Below, one piece after another: positions 57,577 through 64,000 of a DNA stretch of 64,000 nt. Every line of letters starts with the position of its first letter. The first letter of the stretch is position 1. Source of the stretch: an uncultured Rhodocyclaceae bacterium (GTDB lineage: Bacteria; Pseudomonadota; Gammaproteobacteria; Burkholderiales; Rhodocyclaceae). The DNA lies in the NCBI GenBank assembly GCA_934271525.1, contig CAKQRL010000005.1:23540-87539 (forward strand), in the 5' to 3' direction. Both the position numbers and the translations under genes were made by a program. A model generated the notes under the pieces. The model was not told the origin of the DNA and searched no databases. It saw only the letters and a program-made list of their open reading frames with translations.

Positions 57577-58872
57577 ATGGACTCTGCCCGCCACGCTCAG
57601 CTGATTTTGCCCGATCTCTCGCCATTAGAATTCCCGATGATTCAAGGCACACTTGGCCCAAATTGCGTGGATTTGCGCAGCTTGGGCACAAAAGCCAATG
57701 TTTTTACCTACGATTCCGGTTTTTTATCCACCGCTTCTTGCCGCTCCACCATCACGTATATTGATGGCGAAAAAGGCGAATTGCTCTACCGCGGTTATCC
57801 CATTGAAGAATTGGCAGAAAAATGCAATTTTTTGGAAGTGGCGTATTTGCTCAAAAATGGCGAATTGCCCAACGCCCAACAAAAAGCGGATTTTGAATAC
57901 ACGGTTGCGCACCATTCTTTGGTGCATGACCAAATCAATCGTTTTTATTTTGGTTTTCGGCGCGATGCGCATCCTATGGCGGTGATGACGGGCGTAATCG
58001 GCGCGCTTTCCGCGTTTTATCACGATGTGGTGGATTTTTCTTCCCCCAAAGGCCGTGATTTAAGCTATGTGCGCTTAATTGCCAAAATGCCTACCATTGT
58101 GGCAATGGCTTACAAATACAATCTTGGAATGCCGTTTTTGTATCCCGACAATTCGCTCTCTTATGCGGGCAATTTTTTGCGTTTGATGTTTGGCAATCCC
58201 TGTGAAGAATACAAACTCAACCCTGTTTTGGAACACGCCATGGATGTGATTTTCACTTTGCATGCCGACCACGAACAAAATGCGTCAACCTCCACTGTGC
58301 GCTTAGCCGGTTCATCGGGCGCCAACCCTTTTGCCTGCATTGCGGCGGGCATTGCGTGTTTGTGGGGCAAAGCGCACGGCGGCGCCAATGAAGCGTGTTT
58401 GAAAATGTTGGAAGAAATTGGCGATGTTTCGCGCCTTTCGCATTTTTTAAATCGCGCCAAAGACAAAACGGATTCCTTTAAATTGATGGGTTTTGGGCAT
58501 CGTGTTTACAAAAATTTTGACCCCAGAGCCAAACTGATGAAAAAAATCTGCCACGATGTTTTGGAAAATTTGGGGCTAGAAAACGACCCGCTTTTTAAAC
58601 TGGCATTAACTTTGGAAAAAATTGCCTTGGAAGACGATTATTTTGTTGAGAAAAAACTCTACCCCAACGTGGATTTTTATTCCGGCATTGTGCAGCGCGC
58701 CATTGGCATTCCAACCCAAATGTTTACCTGCATTTTTGCGCTTGCCCGAACTGTCGGTTGGCTTGCGCAATGGGAAGAGATGATTACCGACCCCGAATAC
58801 CGAATCGGCCGCCCGCGCCAACTTTATGTTGGCAAAACGCACCGCTCGGTGCCGGATTTAAACCAACGCTAA
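57577..58872 (+). CDS. gltA: GltA, citrate synthase
   Basis: First enzyme of the TCA cycle. 431 aa: GFLSTASCRSTITYIDGEKGELLYRGYPIEELAEKC, the active His in ADHEQNASTSTVRLAGSSG, GKAHGGANEACLKML, FGHRVYKNFDPRA and the closing RIGRPRQLYVG. AAAGGA lies eight bases before ATG 57577. Mdh is divergent upstream. Confidence 0.98.
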   Translation: MDSARHAQLILPDLSPLEFPMIQGTLGPNCVDLRSLGTKANVFTYDSGFLSTASCRSTITYIDGEKGELLYRGYPIEELAEKCNFLEVAYLLKNGELPNAQQKADFEYTVAHHSLVHDQINRFYFGFRRDAHPMAVMTGVIGALSAFYHDVVDFSSPKGRDLSYVRLIAKMPTIVAMAYKYNLGMPFLYPDNSLSYAGNFLRLMFGNPCEEYKLNPVLEHAMDVIFTLHADHEQNASTSTVRLAGSSGANPFACIAAGIACLWGKAHGGANEACLKMLEEIGDVSRLSHFLNRAKDKTDSFKLMGFGHRVYKNFDPRAKLMKKICHDVLENLGLENDPLFKLALTLEKIALEDDYFVEKKLYPNVDFYSGIVQRAIGIPTQMFTCIFALARTVGWLAQWEEMITDPEYRIGRPRQLYVGKTHRSVPDLNQR

Positions 58873-58886
58873 TTTTTTAAAAAAAA

Positions 58887-58937
58887 TCCACGGTCAACCA
58901 CCATTTTTTTTGAAAATTTTTGAACGTTTACCGTGGA
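58887..58937. repeat. Palindromic element, 51 bp, between gltA and htpX
   Basis: TCCACGGTCAAC to GTTTACCGTGGA; left half as in the copy at 39387-39437, right half different, so the copy looks mosaic. Confidence 0.9.
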
Positions 58938-58974
58938 TTTTCTTACAAAAAACTTTTTTTTTGAAAGGTAAAAA

Positions 58975-59841
58975 ATGAAACGCATTTTTTTGTTTTTGGC
59001 AACCAACTTGGCGGTGATGTTGGTTTTGTCGGTTACCGCCAGCATTGTTTTGAGTTTGTTGGGAATGCACGAGGCATCGGGTTTGTTGGGTTTGCTTGTT
59101 TTTTCCGGCGTTTTTGGTTTTGGCGGGGCGTTTATTTCGCTTTTCATTTCCAAATGGGTTGCCAAATGGAGCACGGGTGCCGTGGTGATTAAAGAACCTT
59201 CTTCATCCACAGAAGTTTGGTTGTTAGACACCGTGCGCGATTTATCCGAGCGCGCCAATTTGCCAATGCCCGAAGTGGCTATTTATAACGGCGCGCCCAA
59301 TGCTTTTGCCACAGGTTCTTCCAAAAATTCATCCTTGGTTGCGGTCTCCACCGGTTTGTTGGATTTAATGGACAAAAACGAAGTGCGCGCCGTTTTGGCG
59401 CACGAAATGGCGCACATTCAAAATGGCGATATGGTTACTTTGACCTTGATTCAAGGCGTGGTGAATACCTTTGTGATTTTTTTCGCGCGTTTATTAGCCA
59501 CTTTTTTAAGCGGTGGTGCCAAAACGGAAAACGGCTCGCGCGTGGTGTATCACGTTTCCACGTTAATTTTTGAAGTGCTGTTTGGCATTTTGGCAAGCGC
59601 CATTGTGGCGTCTTTTTCCAGAAAAAGAGAATTTCGCGCCGATGCGGGCGCGGCGCGCTTGCTTGGCAACAGAAAACCCATGCAAAAAGCCTTGGCGCGT
59701 TTGGGTGGTTTGAATGATGAAGACACCTTGCCGCAATCTTTAACCGCTTTTGGTTTTAGCGGCGGCAAATTAAGCCAAATGTTTGCATCGCACCCGCCCA
59801 TTGAAGCGCGCATTTCCGCATTGGAAAATGTTGAAATTTAA
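58975..59841 (+). CDS. htpX: HtpX, membrane zinc metalloprotease
   Basis: Quality-control protease of the inner membrane that cuts misfolded membrane proteins. 288 aa with two N-terminal helices (about 4-24 and 38-60), the zinc site LAHEMAHIQNGDM, two further helices around 158-210, a downstream Glu in SRKREFRADAGAARLLG and the C-terminal SHPPIEARISALE. AAAGG lies eight bases before ATG 58975. It is followed 18 bases later by rng. Confidence 0.97.
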   Translation: MKRIFLFLATNLAVMLVLSVTASIVLSLLGMHEASGLLGLLVFSGVFGFGGAFISLFISKWVAKWSTGAVVIKEPSSSTEVWLLDTVRDLSERANLPMPEVAIYNGAPNAFATGSSKNSSLVAVSTGLLDLMDKNEVRAVLAHEMAHIQNGDMVTLTLIQGVVNTFVIFFARLLATFLSGGAKTENGSRVVYHVSTLIFEVLFGILASAIVASFSRKREFRADAGAARLLGNRKPMQKALARLGGLNDEDTLPQSLTAFGFSGGKLSQMFASHPPIEARISALENVEI

Positions 59842-59859
59842 CAATCTAAAAATCTAAAA

Positions 59860-61305
59860 ATGCGCGAAGAAATTCTCATCAATTTTGCCCCCGAAGAAAC
59901 CCGCGTTGCTTTGTTGCAACAAGGCGTGGTGCAAGAGTTGCACATTGAACGCGTGAAAAACCGCGGCATTGCGGGCAACATTTATTTGGGGCAAATCAAG
60001 CGCATTTTGCCCGGTATGCAATCGGCTTTTGTGGATATTGGTTTGGAGCGTTCGGCGTTTTTGCATATTGCCGATATTTGGCAAGCCGAAGGGGAAAACA
60101 AAAAAATTGAACAACTTTTAAACGCGGGCAAAACCATTTTGGTGCGCGTGGAAAAAGCGCCCATCGGCAGCAAAGGCGCAAGGCTTTCAACCCAACTTTC
60201 TATTGCTGGCAGAACGCTGGTTTATTTACCGCAAGAAAAACACATTGGCATTTCTCAAAAAATCGCATCCGATTCGGAGCGTGAAGAGTTGCGCCACCGA
60301 ATCAACAATCTTTTGGGTAACAATGAAACAGGCGGTTTCATTGTGCGCACTTTGGCAGAAAAAGCCACAGATGAAGAATTCATCAACGACATTGCTTATC
60401 TCAAAAAAACGTGGGCAAAAATTTTGAACCGCGTCGGCAAAAGTTCTGCGCCCAAGTTAATTTACGAAGAATTGTCCCTTGGGCAACGTGTTTTGCGCGA
60501 TTGGGTCAATGCCCAAACGCATCGCATTTTGGTTGATTCAAAACCCGAATTTGAAAACCTGCGCCTTTTTTCCAAAACTTATATGCCGCGCGCTTTAAAT
60601 CTTTTGGAGTTGTATCAAGGCGAGCGTGCGCTTTTTGAACTCAACAACGTGGATGAAGAAATCCAAAAAGCCTTGGCGCGCCGCGTGGATTTAAAGTCCG
60701 GCGGTTATTTGATGATTGACCAAACCGAAGCCTTAACCACCATTGATGTGAATACCGGCGGTTTTGTGGGGTTGAAAAATTTTGATGAAACCGTGTTTAA
60801 AACCAATTTAGAAGCCTCTGTTGCCATTGCGCGCCAACTGCGGCTGCGCAATTTGGGCGGCATTATCATTGTGGATTTTATTGATATGGAAAACGCCGCC
60901 CACCGCCAAACCGTTTTGGATTCGCTCAAAAAATCGGTTGAAAACGACCACGCGCGCGTGGGCGTGAGCGATTTTTCCGCATTGGGTTTGGTGGAAATGA
61001 CGCGCAAACGCACGCGTGAATCTTTGTCGCACATTTTGTGTGAAACGTGCCCCACTTGCGGCGGGCGCGGCGAAATCAAAACGGCGCAAACGGTAGCTTA
61101 TGAAATTTTGCGTGAAATTTTGCGTGAAGCACGGCAATTCAACGCCCCAGAATACCGAATCATCGCCGCACCAGCGGTGATTGATTTGTTTTTAGAAGAA
61201 GAATCGCAAGCGCTTGCCACTTTATCTGAACAAATTGAACGCTTAATTTCCTTGCAAGCGGAAGCCAGCTACGCCCCCACACAATACGACATTGTTTTGA
61301 TGTGA
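59860..61305 (+). CDS. rng: RNase G (Rng/CafA)
   Basis: Endoribonuclease that trims the 5' end of 16S rRNA and cuts some mRNAs. 481 aa, the size of RNase G rather than RNase E. Seen: an S1-like domain (AGNIYLGQIKRILPGMQSAFVDIGLERSAFLH), IDQTEALTTIDVNTGGFVG and IIIVDFIDMEN (metal site), and the zinc link CETCPTCGGRGEI. It may be co-transcribed with htpX. Confidence 0.96.
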   Translation: MREEILINFAPEETRVALLQQGVVQELHIERVKNRGIAGNIYLGQIKRILPGMQSAFVDIGLERSAFLHIADIWQAEGENKKIEQLLNAGKTILVRVEKAPIGSKGARLSTQLSIAGRTLVYLPQEKHIGISQKIASDSEREELRHRINNLLGNNETGGFIVRTLAEKATDEEFINDIAYLKKTWAKILNRVGKSSAPKLIYEELSLGQRVLRDWVNAQTHRILVDSKPEFENLRLFSKTYMPRALNLLELYQGERALFELNNVDEEIQKALARRVDLKSGGYLMIDQTEALTTIDVNTGGFVGLKNFDETVFKTNLEASVAIARQLRLRNLGGIIIVDFIDMENAAHRQTVLDSLKKSVENDHARVGVSDFSALGLVEMTRKRTRESLSHILCETCPTCGGRGEIKTAQTVAYEILREILREARQFNAPEYRIIAAPAVIDLFLEEESQALATLSEQIERLISLQAEASYAPTQYDIVLM

Positions 61306-61319
61306 AAACGCCGCAGTTT

Positions 61320-61409
61320 TCCACGGTCAACGCAGAATTTTTTTAAAAATGGCTTTGATTGTTTGAAAAAACCAAATTTTTTTCAAAATTTTGCCAAGTT
61401 CACCGTGGA
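61320..61409. repeat. Palindromic element, long form of about 90 bp, between rng and topB
   Basis: TCCACGGTCAAC and GTTCACCGTGGA are separated by about 66 bases containing two A/T centre-like segments, as if two copies had recombined or one arm pair had been lost between them. Confidence 0.7.
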
Positions 61410-61452
61410 ACGTAGCAAAATAACGCCGTTTTTTTAACGCCTTCTTTTAATT

Positions 61453-63909
61453 ATGAAAAAACTCATCATTGCGGAAAAACCTTCTGTGGCAAACGACATT
61501 GCCCGTGCATTAGGCGGGTTTGAAAAATCCGCCGATTTTTGGGAAAACAACGACTTCATCATCTCTTCTGCCGTTGGGCATTTGTTGGAACTCAAATGCC
61601 CTGAATCTTTTGAAGTCAAACGCGGCAAATGGACTTTCAAAAACCTGCCTGTTATCCCCGATTATTTTGATTTAAAACCCATTGCCAAAAGCGAAGCACG
61701 CTTAAAACTGCTGTTGAAATTGATTAAAAGAAAAGACGTTCAATCGCTCATCAACGCTTGCGATGCCGGGCGTGAAGGCGAATTGATTTTTAATTACATC
61801 GCCAGCTTTGCCAACAACAAAAAACCCGTTGAGCGCTTGTGGTTGCAATCGATGACACCCGCCGCCATTCGTGAAGGTTTTCAAAAATTAAAAAACCAAA
61901 CCAGCATGCAAGGCTTGGCGCAAGCGGCAATGTGCCGCTCGGAAGCCGATTGGTTGGTTGGCATCAACGGCACACGTGCGATGACGGCGTTTAATTCCAA
62001 AACCGGCGGTTTTCATTTAACAACGGTCGGGCGCGTGCAAACGCCAACACTTGCCATTGTGGTAGAACGGGAAAAAGAAATTAAAGAATTCAAACCCAAA
62101 AATTTTTGGGAAATAGAAGCGGATTTTGAAATTCAATCGGGCGTTTACCGTGGCAAATTTTTTGACCCCAATTTTAAAAAATCAGAAAACAAAGATTTAA
62201 AAGAATCTCGTTTGTGGAGTCGTGAAGATGCGGAAAAAATCGCCCAACAAGTAGCCGGCAAAAAGGGCAGCGCAACCGACACCGCCAAGCCCGAGAGCAA
62301 CCTTTCGCCACTTTTATTTGATTTAACCAGCTTGCAGCGTGAAGCCAACGCCCGCTTTGGTTTTTCTGCCAAAACAACGCTTTCTATTGCGCAAGCGCTT
62401 TATGAAAAACACAAATTGTTAACCTACCCTCGCACCGATTCACGTGCTTTGCCCGAAGATTACGTGCCGCAGGTGAAAGACATTTTAAAAAACGCCCCTG
62501 CTGATTTTCAAACTTTTGCGGCGAAAATTTTAAAAAACGCTTGGGTCAAGCCCAACAAACGCATTTTCAACAACGCCAAAATTAGCGACCACTTTGCCAT
62601 TATTCCAACATTGAGCACGCCCAAAAAGTTAAATGAAGCGGAATTAAAACTTTATACCCTTGTTTTCAAACGCTTTTTGGCGGTTTTTTACCCGGCGGCT
62701 GTGTATCAAGTAACCACCAGAATCACCGAAATTGAAAATATGTTGTTTAAAACCGAAGGCAAAGTTTTGGTTGAAGCCGGTTGGCGCAAAATTTACGGTG
62801 CGGGTTCAAATAGCGAACCCGATTCCTTGCCGCCTTTAAAACAAGGCGAAGCCGTTTTAACAAAAAATGTGGAGATTTTGGATTTAAAAACCAAAGCGCC
62901 GCCACGTTTTACGGAAGCAACCTTGCTTTCCGCCATGGAAGGTGCGGGCAAAATGGTGGATGATGAAGAATTAAAAGCGGCAATGGCAGAACGTGGGCTT
63001 GGCACGCCAGCCACCCGTGCGCAAATTATTGAAAATTTGATTTTGGAAAAATACATGCTGCGCCAAGGGCGAGATTTAATGCCATCTGCCAAGGCTTTTT
63101 CATTGATGACGTTGTTGAATGGTTTGGGCGTAACCGAACTGATTCAACCCGAATTAACGGGCGAATGGGAATACAAACTCGGCAGAATTGAAAAAGGCGA
63201 ATACACCCGAGCGGCTTTTATGAACGAAATTGCCCAAATGACCAAACACATTGTTGCCCGTGCCAAAGAATTTGAAGCGGACACCGTGCCGGGCGATTTT
63301 GGCGCTTTGAAAACGCCTTGCCCTTTTTGTGGTGGCGAATTGCGTGAAAATTACAAAAAATTCCAATGCCAAAATTGCGATTACAACATTTGGAAAATTA
63401 TGGCAGGCAGGCAATTTGAACCGTTTGAAATTGAAGCGCTTTTAACCCACGGCGCCACCGAATTGTTAAGTGGCTTTGTTAGCAAAATGGGCAGACCTTT
63501 TTCCGCCGTGATTAAATTGGATGAAAACAAAAAACCCACCTTTGATTTTGGAAAAGAAAACGAATCGGATGAATCCACAACGCCTGATTTTTCCACTGCG
63601 CAAGCGCTAGGGCTTTGCCCCAAATGCGCCGCCAATGTTTATGCCACGCCCAAGGCTTTTGCCTGCGCCAAAAAGTTTGAAAAGGCGTGCGATTTTCAAG
63701 TGAGCCGCATCATTTTGAACCAAGAAATCACGGCGGAAGAAGTGCAAAAATTGCTGCACAACAAAAAAACCGATTTGCTCACCAACTTTGTATCCAAACG
63801 CACACACCGCAAATTTTCTGCTTTTTTAACCTTAAATGACAAAGGCGAAGTTGGCTTTGCCTTTGAACAATCCGCTCCCCGCAAAAAATTTGCCAAAAAG
63901 AAAAGTTGA
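61453..63909 (+). CDS. topB: TopB, DNA topoisomerase III
   Basis: Type IA topoisomerase that relaxes and decatenates DNA. 818 aa, longer than the E. coli form through extra C-terminal modules. Toprim parts are LIIAEKPSVANDIARALGG and NACDAGREGELIFNYI; the active Tyr lies in LLTYPRTDSRALPEDY; AMAERGLGTPATRAQIIENLI follows. The tail has a zinc-type motif (CPFCGGEL, CQNCDYN), two topo C-terminal repeats and CPKC, ending in a Lys-rich FAKKKS. The 11-mer GTTTACCGTGG at 62143-62153 is probably a chance coding match. Confidence 0.96.
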   Translation: MKKLIIAEKPSVANDIARALGGFEKSADFWENNDFIISSAVGHLLELKCPESFEVKRGKWTFKNLPVIPDYFDLKPIAKSEARLKLLLKLIKRKDVQSLINACDAGREGELIFNYIASFANNKKPVERLWLQSMTPAAIREGFQKLKNQTSMQGLAQAAMCRSEADWLVGINGTRAMTAFNSKTGGFHLTTVGRVQTPTLAIVVEREKEIKEFKPKNFWEIEADFEIQSGVYRGKFFDPNFKKSENKDLKESRLWSREDAEKIAQQVAGKKGSATDTAKPESNLSPLLFDLTSLQREANARFGFSAKTTLSIAQALYEKHKLLTYPRTDSRALPEDYVPQVKDILKNAPADFQTFAAKILKNAWVKPNKRIFNNAKISDHFAIIPTLSTPKKLNEAELKLYTLVFKRFLAVFYPAAVYQVTTRITEIENMLFKTEGKVLVEAGWRKIYGAGSNSEPDSLPPLKQGEAVLTKNVEILDLKTKAPPRFTEATLLSAMEGAGKMVDDEELKAAMAERGLGTPATRAQIIENLILEKYMLRQGRDLMPSAKAFSLMTLLNGLGVTELIQPELTGEWEYKLGRIEKGEYTRAAFMNEIAQMTKHIVARAKEFEADTVPGDFGALKTPCPFCGGELRENYKKFQCQNCDYNIWKIMAGRQFEPFEIEALLTHGATELLSGFVSKMGRPFSAVIKLDENKKPTFDFGKENESDESTTPDFSTAQALGLCPKCAANVYATPKAFACAKKFEKACDFQVSRIILNQEITAEEVQKLLHNKKTDLLTNFVSKRTHRKFSAFLTLNDKGEVGFAFEQSAPRKKFAKKKS

Positions 63910-63928
63910 AAAACTAAAAAAACAAAAA

Positions 63929-63979
63929 TCCACGGTGAACGTTTTCTTTTTTTCAAAATTTTTTGCCGTTTACCGTGGA
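63929..63979. repeat. Palindromic element, 51 bp, after topB
   Basis: TCCACGGTGAAC to GTTTACCGTGGA with TTTTTTTTTCAAAA-type centre. Confidence 0.92.
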
Positions 63980-64000
63980 AAATCACCAAGAGTTGCAAAA

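Noticed and set aside
62143..62153. GTTTACCGTGG inside topB as another palindrome arm
   Set aside because: It encodes VYRGKFF, a segment expected in topoisomerase III proteins, and the usual final A and A/T centre are missing; a chance coding match is more likely.
1..64000. CRISPR array made from the repeated palindromes
   Set aside because: Copies are kilobases apart with genes between them, not regularly spaced with short unique spacers, and no cas gene is present.
1..64000. Prophage, integron or insertion sequence
   Set aside because: No integrase, transposase, terminase or structural phage gene was found; the palindromes lack an encoded mobilising enzyme in the window.

Overview
The window reads as a chromosome segment of a betaproteobacterium, most likely order Burkholderiales, with an AT-rich coding style. 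The grounds are the gene families (betaproteobacterial Porin_4 porins, OpgB-like transferase, CcsA-type cytochrome assembly protein, FHA protein and PP2C phosphatase) and the gene order, notably mlaFEDACB followed by a YadG/YadH-type ABC pair. No prophage, insertion sequence, integrase or CRISPR array is visible. About 55 protein genes and one tRNA fill the window; the only gene-free stretch over 300 bases lies between the first two porins.

Layout: 1-4 kb, 3' part of uvrA and a frameshifted OpgB-like phosphoglycerol transferase. 4-8 kb, grpE-dnaK-dnaJ. 8-8.6 kb, a RelBE-like toxin-antitoxin pair. 8.7-12.7 kb, three tandem porins. 12.9-20.4 kb, mutS, an FHA protein, thiL, a GNAT-carbonic anhydrase fusion, a glycosyltransferase and a PP2C phosphatase. 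20.4-25.4 kb, cobalamin adenosyltransferase, mnmE, an OsmC protein, a Na+/H+ antiporter-like carrier and a lone DUF262 protein. 25.4-29.3 kb (minus strand), dksA, ybdD, cstA, ubiA. 29.4-32.4 kb, two unknown exported proteins and a DUF2972-like gene. 32.6-38 kb, the Mla phospholipid-transport operon plus an ABC exporter pair. 38-41 kb, gluQ, dps, apaH, rdgB. 41-46.4 kb (minus), a tightly overlapping cluster yaaA-tsaB-rimI-udg-RNB nuclease-tonB. 46.4-49.5 kb, argD-argF, a ParA protein and tRNA-Thr. 49.5-64 kb, a diguanylate cyclase, ccsA, ffh, cysE-cysteine desulfurase, a broken FkbM methyltransferase, mdh, gltA, htpX, rng and topB.

Two features stand out. First, a family of about 51-bp near-perfect palindromes with terminal arms TCCACGGTAAAC / GTTTACCGTGGA around a TTTTTTTGAAAAAA-like centre sits at nearly every transcription-unit boundary (about 23 paired copies), with about a dozen single arms, five of them inside coding sequences. 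The element supplies C-termini, GTG or ATG start codons and part of the tRNA 3' end. It resembles a terminator, a REP/Rickettsia-type palindromic element and a DNA uptake sequence used as inverted pairs; the sequence alone does not decide between these.

Second, three genes for probable surface modification (OpgB-like transferase, DUF2972/sulfotransferase-like protein, FkbM methyltransferase) each carry a poly-C or poly-G tract of 10-13 bases near the 5' end. Two are out of frame here and one is in frame, the pattern of phase-variable contingency loci. Together with the tandem porins and the lipid-asymmetry operon this suggests a host-associated organism that varies its envelope.
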